A stretch of DNA of 64,000 nucleotides from Rhizobium redzepovicii (GCF_019793435.1 NZ_JAILYH010000008.1:62001-126000); one strand, 5' to 3'; counted from the first letter of the stretch, positions 26,047 to 34,662 are shown. A program made the numbers and translations. Notes: generated by a model not told the origin, from the sequence alone.

Positions 26047-28161
26047 TTATGCCGCCGGTTCGCCATTCGCCCGCGCATGGGCGGCGTAGCGCGCCACGGC
26101 GGCATCCACCTCCGCATCGCGATCACCCGCCACCTGCACTGTCGGCACGGCGAATTCGATGCCGTTTTCCTTGAAGGCGTTGCGGATCATCGCCAGCGCA
26201 TTGCGGCGGATGACGAATTGCTCGCCGGGCTTCGTCATCATCGACAGCCGGATTTCGATCGCGAATTCGCCGAACTGCTCGACACCCTTCATCTTCAGCG
26301 TCTCGATGATATGAGGGCCGAATTCTGGATTTTCGAGCAGCGTCTGGCCGATTTGCTTGATCACCTTCTTCGCCTTGACGAGATCGGTGTCGTATTTGAC
26401 GTTGAGGCTGATCTTGTCGATCGTCCAGTCGCGGTTGAGGTTCTTCACCGCGCCGAGTTCGCCGAACGGCACCGTCGTCAGCGGCCCGCGATGATGCCTG
26501 AGCTTCACCGAGCGCAGGCTGAAAGCCTCGACCACGCCCTTGTGGCTGCCGCTTTCGATATATTCGCCGATACGGAAAGCATCATCCCAGAGATAGAACA
26601 TGCCGCTGATGACGTCCTTGACTATCGTCTGCGCGCCGAAACCGACCGCCACGCCGACGACACCGGCACCGGCGATCAGTGGCCCGATCTCGATGCCGAG
26701 GCCGGAGAGCACCATCAAAACGGCGATGACGGCGATGACGACGGCCAGGATATTGCGGAAGATCGGCAACAGCGTCTGTATCCGTGCGCGTCTGGCCCTC
26801 TCCTCATCCGTTGCTCCGCCATCCACGGAAGAATCGAGTAGCTTGCCGTCGATATAGGCTTTGACGACATGCCAGAGCAGATCGGCGGCCAGCAGGATGA
26901 CGATGCCGCCGATGACACCGCGGGCGATCTTGTCCACCATGGTCTCGCCGGCGGCCATCGTATCGGCGCCGACGCCGAGCATATGCCCGAGCCAGATGGC
27001 AGCAACGGCAATGATCAGCGCCCGCACACCCCGGTCGAGAAGCACGGTCGCAATGCGGCGCGTCGCCAGGAAGCTCGCTTCAGTCTGCTGCAGCGATTTC
27101 ACCGCAATCGTCGAAACGGCAAGCACGCGCGGCAGCAGCAGTACGTAGATGCCGAGCCAGAGCAGCCAGTTGAAGCCTGCGACCCAAAGGCTCCAAAGCA
27201 ATAGGAAATAAACGGTGAGCGCCCAGGAGGTCCCGTGACCGCGCTTCTCGTCCTTGTGCGGCCGCGACCAGACCGCTTCGATCGCAATCAGCAGCAGGCC
27301 GATACCGAGGATGTAGCCGACGAGGAGCCGCGCACTCGGGGAATAGCCAAGCGGCTCCATCGACTGGATCGCCGCCCAGCCAAGCATGAAATAGATGACG
27401 AAGATCGCGCAGCGGCGGTACCAGAAGAGTGCAACGACATGCCCTGGCATGGTGGGAGCGGTGATGCCCTGCCTCTCCTCCTCGGTCCGCGCCAGCCCGA
27501 TGAGATCGACCAGCACACCGCCGAGGCAAATGGTGAAGCGTTGGACGATGAGCGCGACGACGCAGACGATCGCGATACTCTGGCTGAGCGGCGGCCAGCC
27601 GAGGCTCAGAAGCGCAAGCACCGTTGACGCCGCGAAGATCAGCGCCGGTATGACCCGCGGCGCCAGATGCATGCCGGCCATCTCGGCCAGTCGACGACGG
27701 CGGCGGCGGAAGGCATAACGGGCAAGGCTTTCGACAATCGCGCCGAGCAGGAAGATGGCCAGGAACTGCGCCACCATGCGCGGCCAGCCGTTCGCGGCGA
27801 TTTCACCTAGCAACAGCGAGGACGCATTGCCGATCTGAAAGGGCAGCGTCATCGCCGCATCTGAGACCATCGCGACGTGCCGGCGGGCATGCTGCAGCAG
27901 GCCTGACAGCACCGACATCTGATCCGCAGCCGCCGAACCGCCCGCAGGTGCCGTCGCCATCTGGGTCGACATCCACTGCTTGACTTCGGGCGTCTGCATG
28001 AGCTGCATCATCTCACGCACCTGCGCCGGAGGAGCGGCCGCGGCCGGGACTTGCGCCGGCGATGTCTGGGCAAAGCTTGGCGAGATCACCCCAAGAAGTA
28101 CGATGAGTGCCAATATTCCCGATATGGCGGCCTTCAAGACCCCTGCCCCGTCACGCTCCAT
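26047..28161 (-). CDS. MscS-family mechanosensitive channel with long N-terminal membrane domain
   Basis: A 704-aa large MscS/MscK-type channel, releasing solutes on osmotic downshock. It has a signal peptide (about residues 1-33) and a Gln/Ala-rich periplasmic segment. About ten hydrophobic helices follow, then the conserved MscS pore and beta domain: GIEIGPLIAGAGVVGVAVGF (pore-lining Gly/Ala-rich helix, about 520-540), AQTIVKDVISGMFYLWDD and GEYIESGSHKGVVEAFSLR. The shorter start MERDGAGVLK with GGAGGG upstream is preferred over the 735-aa form. Confidence 0.9.
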   Translation of the reverse strand: MERDGAGVLKAAISGILALIVLLGVISPSFAQTSPAQVPAAAAPPAQVREMMQLMQTPEVKQWMSTQMATAPAGGSAAADQMSVLSGLLQHARRHVAMVSDAAMTLPFQIGNASSLLLGEIAANGWPRMVAQFLAIFLLGAIVESLARYAFRRRRRRLAEMAGMHLAPRVIPALIFAASTVLALLSLGWPPLSQSIAIVCVVALIVQRFTICLGGVLVDLIGLARTEEERQGITAPTMPGHVVALFWYRRCAIFVIYFMLGWAAIQSMEPLGYSPSARLLVGYILGIGLLLIAIEAVWSRPHKDEKRGHGTSWALTVYFLLLWSLWVAGFNWLLWLGIYVLLLPRVLAVSTIAVKSLQQTEASFLATRRIATVLLDRGVRALIIAVAAIWLGHMLGVGADTMAAGETMVDKIARGVIGGIVILLAADLLWHVVKAYIDGKLLDSSVDGGATDEERARRARIQTLLPIFRNILAVVIAVIAVLMVLSGLGIEIGPLIAGAGVVGVAVGFGAQTIVKDVISGMFYLWDDAFRIGEYIESGSHKGVVEAFSLRSVKLRHHRGPLTTVPFGELGAVKNLNRDWTIDKISLNVKYDTDLVKAKKVIKQIGQTLLENPEFGPHIIETLKMKGVEQFGEFAIEIRLSMMTKPGEQFVIRRNALAMIRNAFKENGIEFAVPTVQVAGDRDAEVDAAVARYAAHARANGEPAA

Positions 28162-28278
28162 CACCGCCCTCCAATGGAGTGTCGGCCGCTTGGACGAAGC
28201 AGCCCCGACATTTCCCGTTCGGCAATGGATACTCGCGACCGCTGCCGCCAGCAAGCGGTAGGAACCCCATACCGATGG

Positions 28279-28298
28279 CTAGAGCCTTTCCTGGTCTG
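28279..28298. repeat. Solitary partial copy of the 34-bp terminal repeat
   Basis: The bases CTAGAGCCTTTCCTGGTC just upstream of the gnd stop match the tip of the 21092-21448 element (TTAGAGCCTTTCCTGGTC) except at one position. No opposing copy was seen nearby, so this is a relic or a half element. Confidence 0.7.
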
Positions 28299-28322
28299 GA
28301 AGGCGCCGAAAGCCTCTGGCCT

Positions 28323-29354
28323 TCAGGATTTCGGAGCCGGCTTTTCCACGTGGCCGCCAAAGCCCGCCCGCATCGCCGACAGAACCTTATTGGCGAATTC
28401 GTCGTTGTCGCGCGAGGAGAAGCGGCCGTAGAGTGCGGCACTCAGCACCGGCGTCGGCACGCTTTCGTCGATTGCCGCCATGATCGTCCAGCGCCCTTCG
28501 CCGCTATCGGAGACACGCCCGGCATATTTCGCCAGCGCCGGATCGGCATGCAGTGCATCGGCCGTCAGATCGAGCAGCCAGGAGGTGATGACGCTGCCGC
28601 GGCGCCAGACTTCGGCGACGTCCTGCAGATTGAAGTCGTATTGAAAATGTTCAGGATGGGCGAGCGGCGCGGTTTCCGCGTCAGCCTCATGCGAGGCTGC
28701 TCCGATATTGGCATGTTTCAGGATGTTGATGCCCTCGGCATAGGCGGCCATGAGACCGTATTCGATGCCGTTGTGCACCATCTTGACGAAATGGCCGGCG
28801 CCATGCGGGCCGCAATGCAGGTAGCCCTGTTCGGCGGTGCTCGCCGCAGCCGCTTCGGCGGTGCGGTTCGGCGAGGCTTCCGTTGTGCCGGCGCCGGGCG
28901 CCAGTGTTGCGAAAATCGGCGAAAGGTGCTGAACGGTGCCCTTCTCGCCGCCGATCATCAGGCAGTAGCCGCGCTCCAGGCCGAACACGCCGCCACTGGT
29001 GCCGACATCGACATAGTGGATGCCCTTGGTGATAAGGTCGGCGCCGCGGCGGATATCGTCGTGGTAATAGGAATTGCCGCCGTCGATGACGATGTCGCCA
29101 TTCTCAAGCAGCGGCACCAGGTTCGCGAGCACCTTGTCGACGATCGCCGCCGGCAGCATCAGCCAGATCGCCCGCGGATGCGAGAGCTTCGAGACGAACT
29201 CTTCGAGCGAAGCACTGCCGGTCGCACCGAGGCCTGCGAGTTCGGCAACGCTTTCCGGCCTGGCGTCGTAGACGACGCATTCGTGACCGCCCCGCATCAG
29301 GCGCTGGACCATGTAATTGCCCATGCGGCCCAAACCAACCATGCCAAGCTGCAT
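28323..29354 (-). CDS. gnd: 6-phosphogluconate dehydrogenase (decarboxylating), short type
   Basis: A 343-aa enzyme that oxidises and decarboxylates 6-phosphogluconate to ribulose 5-phosphate. It starts MQLGMVGLGRMGNYMVQRL, the Rossmann motif, with YDARPES after it. The catalytic Lys/His region appears as HCGPHGAGHFVKMVHNGIEYG (about residues 165-185). The length matches the short, YqeC/GndA-like type, which is often NAD-preferring, rather than the roughly 470-aa classical form. ATG at 29354 has AGGAG 8-9 nt upstream; the earlier in-frame start is rejected. Confidence 0.93.
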   Translation of the reverse strand: MQLGMVGLGRMGNYMVQRLMRGGHECVVYDARPESVAELAGLGATGSASLEEFVSKLSHPRAIWLMLPAAIVDKVLANLVPLLENGDIVIDGGNSYYHDDIRRGADLITKGIHYVDVGTSGGVFGLERGYCLMIGGEKGTVQHLSPIFATLAPGAGTTEASPNRTAEAAAASTAEQGYLHCGPHGAGHFVKMVHNGIEYGLMAAYAEGINILKHANIGAASHEADAETAPLAHPEHFQYDFNLQDVAEVWRRGSVITSWLLDLTADALHADPALAKYAGRVSDSGEGRWTIMAAIDESVPTPVLSAALYGRFSSRDNDEFANKVLSAMRAGFGGHVEKPAPKS

Positions 29355-29491
29355 AATGAAATCTCCTGGAAATCGAGATGAAGTGTCGATTCCGGAAACT
29401 AGCACCCGCAGTGTGACAGGCAAGCGAACTCTCGCTACTCTTGGCGAATGCGACGATTACGCCGCCGATCTCCTTGAAGCCGACTTGCCGG

Positions 29492-29974
29492 TCAGGCGTC
29501 CGGCGCGCTGGCCGGCTCTCCCTTCATTTCGCTGAGGAACATGCCCTCGCGCAGATTGATGCCGTATTCGACGAAAGCCTTCATGCAGCAGAGCATCTGC
29601 GTCCAGCCTTCACAGTTGAGATAGGTGCCGCGCCGGCCGGCATCGTCCTCACGCCAGCCGCTCTCGGCGATGGTCACCAGCGTGCCGCCATCTTCGAGCG
29701 GCTTGAAGTTCATCTCCACCGACGTCTTATAGGTCTTCTTGTCGTCGCCCGTGCCGCCATCCCAGCTGAGCACGATGCGACTTTCCGGCACGAGTTCGAC
29801 CACCTCCACCTGGGCGTCCTTCCACCAGGTCACAGTGGTGCCCTTGACCAGCGGCGCGCTCGCCCCGCCGATCGTGGTGAAATAGCTGCTGAGCTTCTTC
29901 GGGTTGACGACAGCGTCGAATACCTCTGCGACGGGTCGGCCGATACGGCCTGAAACGCGGATTCCGAGAGACAT
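29492..29974 (-). CDS. SRPBCC (AHSA1-like) domain protein
   Basis: A 160-aa START/Bet v1-like protein of the AHSA1 group. Features are IRVSGRIGRPVAEVFDAVVN at the start, WKDAQVEVVELVPESRIVLSW in the middle and SGWREDDAG-LNCEGWTQML near the end. Such proteins bind small hydrophobic ligands and are often paired with ArsR-type regulators, as here with the divergent gene. ATG at 29974 has GAGGAG upstream; a 195-aa extension would cross the intergenic operator and is rejected. Confidence 0.9.
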   Translation of the reverse strand: MSLGIRVSGRIGRPVAEVFDAVVNPKKLSSYFTTIGGASAPLVKGTTVTWWKDAQVEVVELVPESRIVLSWDGGTGDDKKTYKTSVEMNFKPLEDGGTLVTIAESGWREDDAGRRGTYLNCEGWTQMLCCMKAFVEYGINLREGMFLSEMKGEPASAPDA

Positions 29975-30027
29975 GGTCCTTCTCCTCTTCTCCATTGTGT
30001 GAGTTTCCATTGTACTCGGCGCCATTA

Positions 30028-30045
30028 TGTTATAAAAATATAACA
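30028..30045. promoter_or_regulatory. Palindromic operator candidate for the ArsR-type regulator
   Basis: Perfect inverted repeat TGTTATA-N4-TATAACA between the divergent SRPBCC and ArsR genes, ending on the A of the regulator's ATG. Its position suits autorepression and control of the SRPBCC gene. The AT-rich site may also overlap a -10. Confidence 0.65.
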
Positions 30046-30380
30046 TGTCAAGCGAATCGACCGACGACCCCGTTTTCAAGGCGCTGGCGCATCATCGCCG
30101 GCGCGAAATTCTCGACCTGCTCAAGGATGCCCCCCGCACGACGGGGGCGCTTTGCGAAATGTTTCCGCAGATGGACCGCTGCACCGTGATGCAGCATCTG
30201 AAAGTGCTGGAAGAGGCCGATCTGGTCATCGCCAGGAAGGAGGGCCGCGAACGCTGGAACCACCTGAACAGCCTGCCGATCAAGCACATCCATGACCGCT
30301 GGATCAGCGCCTATGCCGGACACGCTCTATCGATCCTCGACCGGTTGAAAAACGATCTCGAAGGCCAGCCGGAACAATGA
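30045..30380 (+). CDS. ArsR-family transcriptional regulator
   Basis: A 111-aa winged-helix repressor. The fold is shown by DPVFKALAHHRRREILDLLKD (residues 7-27), TGALCEMFPQMDRCTVMQHLKVLEEADLV (recognition helix about 43-62) and the wing ARKEGRERWNHLN. No metal-binding Cys cluster typical of arsenic sensors is seen; only two isolated Cys are present. It is divergent from an SRPBCC gene with a palindrome between them, a common regulator/target pair. Confidence 0.92.
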   Translation: MSSESTDDPVFKALAHHRRREILDLLKDAPRTTGALCEMFPQMDRCTVMQHLKVLEEADLVIARKEGRERWNHLNSLPIKHIHDRWISAYAGHALSILDRLKNDLEGQPEQ

Positions 30381-30482
30381 TCCGGCCTGCAGCTTTCCTG
30401 CACCCCCATGCATAATTTATGCGTTGCCTGGCAATCCCGGCCTTTATAGCCTCCGGCGCCGAAACACTGAAGAGGCGGTGCG

Positions 30483-31478
30483 ATGACGATACTGGTGACG
30501 GGAAGCGCTGGCCATCTCGGCGAGGCGCTGATGCGTAGCCTGAGAGGTGAAGGCCGGCCGGCGCGCGGCATCGATGTCAAGCCGTCGGCTTTCACCGACA
30601 TGGTCGGCTCGATCGGCGATCGTGCTTTTGTCAGACAGGCGATGTCGGACATTCGCCACGTCGTCCATGCCGCGACCCTGCACAAGCCGCATGTGGCGAC
30701 CCATGGAAATTGCGATTTCCTAGACACCAATGTCGGCGGCACGCTGAACCTGCTCGAAGAGGCGATCGCCGCGGACGTTGCAAGCTTCGTCTTCACCAGC
30801 ACCACCAGCACCTTCGGTGCGGCATTGACGCCGGCCGCGGGCCAGCCGGCCGCATGGATCACCGAGGAGGTACTGCCGGTTGCCAAAAACATCTACGGCG
30901 TGACGAAACTCGCTGCCGAAGGCCTGTGCGAACTCTTCGCCCGCAAATCCCGCCTGCCGGTCGTCATTCTCAGGACCTCGCGTTTCTTCCCCGAACGCGA
31001 CGATGATCCTGATATTCGCGGCGGCTATTCGGCAGAGAATGCACAAGCCAACGAGCTTCTTCACCGCCGCGTCGACATCGCCGATGTGGCCGGCGCCCAT
31101 CTGCTGGCGCTCGATAAGGCACCGGCAGTCGGCTTCGGCCGCTACATCATCTCGGCCACGACGCCATTTTCGTCGGACGATCTCGCCGAGATCAGGCGCG
31201 ACGCGCCTGCCGCCGTCGAGCGGTTGTTTCCAGGTGCGGGTACGCTCTATGCCGAGCGCGGCTGGAAGATGTTCCCGAGCCTCGGTCGCGTCTATGTCAA
31301 CGCCCGCGCGAGGCGGAAACTCGGCTGGCAGCCGCGCTATGATTTTCGTTTCGTGCTCGATTGCCTCAGCGACAAAAGGGAATGGCGCAGCCCGCTGGCG
31401 CTCGATGTCGGCTCGAGGGGCTACCACGACGAGGTCTTCACCGAAGGACCTTACCCGGTCGATCAGGCAACGGCCTGA
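30483..31478 (+). CDS. NAD-dependent epimerase/dehydratase family protein
   Basis: A 331-aa extended SDR. The nucleotide-binding motif is TGSAGHLGEALMRSL (residues 6-20). The catalytic pair is in FTSTTSTFG and NIYGVTKLAAEGL (YxxxK, about 138-142). RVDIADVAGAHLLALD is typical of nucleotide-sugar or NAD-sugar epimerases, and GGTLNLLEEAI is also present. The product cannot be deduced. It is about 100 bp downstream of the ArsR gene on the same strand and may be independently transcribed. Confidence 0.87.
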   Translation: MTILVTGSAGHLGEALMRSLRGEGRPARGIDVKPSAFTDMVGSIGDRAFVRQAMSDIRHVVHAATLHKPHVATHGNCDFLDTNVGGTLNLLEEAIAADVASFVFTSTTSTFGAALTPAAGQPAAWITEEVLPVAKNIYGVTKLAAEGLCELFARKSRLPVVILRTSRFFPERDDDPDIRGGYSAENAQANELLHRRVDIADVAGAHLLALDKAPAVGFGRYIISATTPFSSDDLAEIRRDAPAAVERLFPGAGTLYAERGWKMFPSLGRVYVNARARRKLGWQPRYDFRFVLDCLSDKREWRSPLALDVGSRGYHDEVFTEGPYPVDQATA

Positions 31479-31540
31479 ATTGCAGGCTCTCCCGCATAAT
31501 TCCTTCAATCGGAACCGATTTAAAGATAAAATCATGCAGC

Positions 31541-31596
31541 ACTTCAAAAGTGCTACAACGTCCTTAGCGCGTCCTTTCAGACGCGCGGCGCTGTAG
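31541..31596. repeat. Palindromic repeat, copy A
   Basis: Nested palindrome with outer arms TACAACG (31554-31560) / CGCTGTA (31589-31595) and inner arms GCGCGTC (31567-31573) / GACGCGC (31580-31586). It is preceded by the shared lead-in TTCAAAAGTGC and in the same orientation as copy B at 33287-33340; together they flank the phytase-like gene. The rest of 31479-31772 shows no gene. Confidence 0.85.
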
Positions 31597-31772
31597 GAGC
31601 GTCATCCAGATATCACGATCCCATCCTAGACCGTTAGCCGGGGATATGGGGGACGAGATCCAGGACGTGTTCTCTCTGCGGATCGATCCCAAGGCCGAGG
31701 GTGTCATTTGAAGCGGTGTCCAGCCTGCGGGCGGAAGCCGCTGCAGGAACGCTTTGACCGAGAGGGTATTTC

Positions 31773-33260
31773 ATGAACAACGTCAAATCATACGCATCGC
31801 GGCTGTTTGCTGCGGTTCTCGCGGCATCCGCCGCCATTCCGGCCGCAACAAGCGCGGAGAATTCCGCCACCGTCGGCAGCCTTACCTTCGTCAACAAGGG
31901 CCTGGTCGGCATCGGCCGCATCCCGGCCAATCAGCGCGACAAATTCGGCGAAACCTTCGGCTCCGGCTCCGGCATGGCGATCGATTCCGCCGCCTGGAGC
32001 CGCGATGGCGCCGGTTACAAGGGCACGCTCTACCTGTTGCCCGACCGCGGTTACAACGCCGTCGGCACCGTCGACTATCGGCCGCGCCTGAACACCATTG
32101 CGATCGGCCTGACACCGACCGCTCCGGGTGCGGCGCCAGAGAACGGCAAGGAGCAATCCGGGGTCGATGCGAAACTTGTCGATTCCACCCTGTTTGTCGA
32201 TGACAAGGGCGGCGACATGACCGGCCTCGACCCGGAATCCGGCGTCCGCGCCGCCGCCGGCGACTTTCCGCCGCTGCCGCAGGCTGTAAACGGCAAGATC
32301 GCGCTCGACAATGAAGCCATCATCCACATGACCGACGGAAGCATGTTCGTCAGCGACGAATACGGCCCCTATATCTATCGCTTCGCAGCCGACGGTCACC
32401 TGCTCTCGGCTACCCAGCCGCCGAAGGCGCTGTTGCCGATGCGCAAGGGCGCGCTGAGCTTCGCCTCCAACAATCCCGGCCCCGGCGTATCCGCTCCGGA
32501 TCCGAAGGACCCGGAGACCGGCCGCCAGAACAACCAGGGCCTTGAAGGCATGGCGATGACGCCGGACGGCAAGTTCATCATAGCAGTGCTGCAGTCGGCA
32601 GCCCGCCAGGATGGCGGCGATTCCGGCTCGACCCGCCAGAATACCCGCGCCATGATCTATGACGCCGCCGATCCCGATCACCTGAAGCTGGTGCACGAAT
32701 ATGTCGTGCCGCTGCCGGTCTTCAAAGATGCCAAGGACAAGACGGTGATCGCGGCAGAAAGCGAAATCGTCGCCCTTTCCGACAAGACCTTCCTGATGCT
32801 TGCCCGCGACAGCGGCAACGGTCAGGGCCTGAAGGGCGACACCTCGCTCTACCGCAAGATCAACATCGTCGATCTCTCCACTGCGACCGATATCGCCGGC
32901 AGCAATTTCGATGCCGGCAAGCCGATCGCGCCGAAGGGCGTCGTCGATCCTTCGCTGACGCCGGCGACGCTGACGCCTTTCATCGACATCAACGACAAGG
33001 CCGAGCTTACCCGCTTCGGCCTGCACAATGGCGCACCGAACGACAAGAACAACCTGTCGGAAAAATGGGAAGCCATGGGTCTTGCGAGCGTTCTCGATCC
33101 GAACCTGCCGGACGACTATTTCCTGCTTGTCGCCAACGACAACGACTTCCTGACGCAGGATGGTTTCCAGGTGGGCGCAGCCTACAAGGCGGAGGGCGGC
33201 GCCGACGTCGACACCATGTTCCAGGTCTTCCAGGTCACCCTTCCCGGCTTGAGGAAGTAG
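31773..33260 (+). CDS. Exported phytase-like esterase domain protein
   Basis: A 495-aa exported protein with a signal peptide (about residues 1-27, ending SAE). A 'phytase-like esterase' beta-propeller domain follows. Recognisable features are FGSGSGMAIDSAAW (about 64-77), GTLYLLPDRGYNAVGTVDYRPR (about 89-110), FVSDEYGPYIYRF (about 190-202), NNQGLEGMAMTPDGKFIIAVLQS (about 252-275) and DDYFLLVANDNDF near the C-terminus. Substrate and reaction are not settled for this family. Direct copies of a short palindromic repeat lie on both sides. Confidence 0.87.
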   Translation: MNNVKSYASRLFAAVLAASAAIPAATSAENSATVGSLTFVNKGLVGIGRIPANQRDKFGETFGSGSGMAIDSAAWSRDGAGYKGTLYLLPDRGYNAVGTVDYRPRLNTIAIGLTPTAPGAAPENGKEQSGVDAKLVDSTLFVDDKGGDMTGLDPESGVRAAAGDFPPLPQAVNGKIALDNEAIIHMTDGSMFVSDEYGPYIYRFAADGHLLSATQPPKALLPMRKGALSFASNNPGPGVSAPDPKDPETGRQNNQGLEGMAMTPDGKFIIAVLQSAARQDGGDSGSTRQNTRAMIYDAADPDHLKLVHEYVVPLPVFKDAKDKTVIAAESEIVALSDKTFLMLARDSGNGQGLKGDTSLYRKINIVDLSTATDIAGSNFDAGKPIAPKGVVDPSLTPATLTPFIDINDKAELTRFGLHNGAPNDKNNLSEKWEAMGLASVLDPNLPDDYFLLVANDNDFLTQDGFQVGAAYKAEGGADVDTMFQVFQVTLPGLRK

Positions 33261-33286
33261 CCGTACTCGACGAAGGGCGGACAGCC

Positions 33287-33340
33287 ATTCAAAGTGCTAC
33301 AGCGTCCTTTGCGCGTCTAGAAAGACGCGCGGCGCTGTAG
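33287..33340. repeat. Palindromic repeat, copy B
   Basis: Outer arms TACAGCG (33298-33304) / CGCTGTA (33333-33339) and inner arms GCGCGTCT (33311-33318) / AGACGCGC (33323-33330), with the lead-in TTCAAAGTGC. Same orientation as copy A. It sits right behind the phytase-like gene and could stop transcription, though no T-run follows. Confidence 0.85.
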
Positions 33341-33391
33341 CCGCCTTCGCCCGCTTGGTCCGGCGTCTTCGCTGAAGATGGAAGGGAAAGT

Positions 33392-33550
33392 GCGATCCAC
33401 GGCAACCGATGGATGTTTACGATCCTGGGTGCCTACAAACGTAGGTGGGCGCCGTGTGTCCAGGCCCACGGGCCTGGCCAGGGACAGCTCCCTTTGGATC
33501 GAGTATGGCCCCAGGGATTGTGGTTCCTGTCGAGAGGCGCAGACCGCATC
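33392..33550 (-). ncRNA. ssrS: Probable 6S RNA (SsrS)
   Basis: No gene fits here, and zapA next door is the classical neighbour of 6S RNA. On the minus strand a TATATA box (33555-33560) precedes a roughly 160-nt sequence. It folds as a rod: a closing stem (33544-33552 with 33392-33402), an apical hairpin CCAGGCCC-GTG-GGCCTGG, and a small hairpin CCTAC-GTTT-GTAGG in the 3' part of a central bubble. This matches 6S architecture, an inhibitor of housekeeping RNA polymerase. Ends are approximate and the call rests on context and shape. Confidence 0.62.
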
Positions 33551-33618
33551 GCGATATATAAGGTCGTTTGCGCCGACGCGCCAGTGGCGGCTGCAAGTCG
33601 TCCTTATTTAATTGAAGA

Positions 33619-33996
33619 TCAATTGAGTTCGGGGGCTGGCCGGCCGTTCAGCTTGTCGGTGATGCCGCGAATGCGGGATGAAACCTCGCTGAGCGCCGCC
33701 GCGAGGTTCTCCTCGGTGCGGGCGGTAGCGGCAAGCACCGTGTCGCGGTTGCCGCGCAAGGATTCGAGTTCGGATTCCAGCCCTGTGACGCGGCGCGTCA
33801 GCTCGGCAATCTCGTCCATGATCATGATACCGGCCATGACCGTAATCCTGAGATCGCCGATTTCCCCGAACTGCCCCTTGAGATGGCCGACATAGCGGTC
33901 GAAACGGGTGGCGAGATCGGTCAGGTGATCCTCCTGCCCTTCCTCGCAGGCCATGCGATAGGCTTTGCCGTCGATCGTTACCGTCACCTGCGCCAT
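33619..33996 (-). CDS. zapA: ZapA, cell-division FtsZ-associated protein
   Basis: A 125-aa ZapA that stabilises FtsZ filaments. It begins MAQVTVTIDGKAYRMACEEG, has the globular part with LATRFDRYVGHLKGQFGEIG and LRITVMAGIMIMDEIAEL, then a long coiled coil (about residues 60-110, RRVTGLESELESLRGNRD). An AAAGAG ribosome site precedes ATG. It is followed by the probable 6S RNA, as in gammaproteobacteria, and preceded by a RIME-like repeat and a DUF4164 gene. Confidence 0.92.
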   Translation of the reverse strand: MAQVTVTIDGKAYRMACEEGQEDHLTDLATRFDRYVGHLKGQFGEIGDLRITVMAGIMIMDEIAELTRRVTGLESELESLRGNRDTVLAATARTEENLAAALSEVSSRIRGITDKLNGRPAPELN

Positions 33997-34012
33997 GCCA
34001 AACTCTTTCTAT

Positions 34013-34126
34013 AAGAGCATGATGCCGAAAAGTGTGAGCGGCTTTCGGACGACGTCATGCTCTAACTCTTTCAATGAGAACAGGATCTAGATTTTGGGCC
34101 AACCTGGCCTGAAACCATCCTGTTCT
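34013..34126. repeat. RIME1-like double palindrome
   Basis: Two large imperfect palindromes side by side: 34014-34063 (AGAGCATGATGCC...GACGTCATGCTCT) and 34077-34126 (AGAACAGGAT...ATCCTGTTCT). The length of about 114 bp with two palindromes matches the published description of rhizobial RIME1 elements; naming is inference. Its right tip overlaps the TAG stop of the DUF4164 gene (34125-34127). Confidence 0.8.
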
Positions 34127-34400
34127 AGCGATCCAGAACCGCCCGGATCGTTTCCATGGCCGTCACCAGCCGCCGCGATACCTCGCGGTTGACTTCCTCA
34201 AGCCGGTTGGCGCGGAATTCGGCCTGATCAAGCTCCTGCGCCAACCGGGAGCGATCGGCGTGCACGCGCCGCACCTCGCCCTCGATCTCGCCCTGCTCGC
34301 GCTCCCGCTCGACGCGCACGTCGACGGCGTTTTCGAGACTCGAAATCGCCTGTCTCAATTCGTTGAGCGCTGCTTCCATGGTTTTGCCTGTGGGCATCAT
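34125..34400 (-). CDS. DUF4164 small coiled-coil protein
   Basis: A 91-aa protein of the DUF4164 family, commonly found next to zapA and tkt in rhizobia. Nearly all of it predicts as coiled coil (ALNELRQAISSLENAVDVRV, EGEVRRVHADRSRLAQELDQ, NRLEEVNREVSRRLV). Two adjacent ATG codons at the start (34400 and 34397) follow GGGAAGG; a third at 34379 is possible. A link to cell division is suggested only by the zapA neighbour. Confidence 0.85.
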   Translation of the reverse strand: MMPTGKTMEAALNELRQAISSLENAVDVRVEREREQGEIEGEVRRVHADRSRLAQELDQAEFRANRLEEVNREVSRRLVTAMETIRAVLDR

Positions 34401-34634
34401 GCCTTCCCGATTCCCGCGCAGGATACGCGAATCGGCACGCCGCGCCGGTCCTGCGATTTCAAAAAGGATATGCAGCTCGCCGACGGCCCGTCAATAAATC
34501 CTGTCACTTGCCCACCGGCCTATCTTGTGGATGAGCGTTTTAGAGATCCTCGCCGAGCAAGATTTGTCTTTTGTACAATCGCGCGATCAAATGTCAAAAA
34601 TCGCGGCGACCCACCCGGATTTGGTGTCCCATTT

Positions 34635-34662
34635 GTTGACTTGCTAGCGCCAACTGCTATGT
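34635..34662 (+). promoter_or_regulatory. Housekeeping-type promoter candidate for tkt
   Basis: GTTGAC (34635-34640) and CTATGT (34657-34662) with a 16-nt spacer resemble the rhizobial CTTGAC-N17-CTATAT promoter. It lies about 70 bp ahead of the tkt ATG within the 334-bp divergent region, which otherwise shows nothing recognisable. Confidence 0.55.

Noticed and set aside
31788..33026. 412-codon minus-strand frame opposite the phytase-like gene
   Set aside because: Antisense shadow with biased composition; the plus-strand product has a signal peptide and family motifs.
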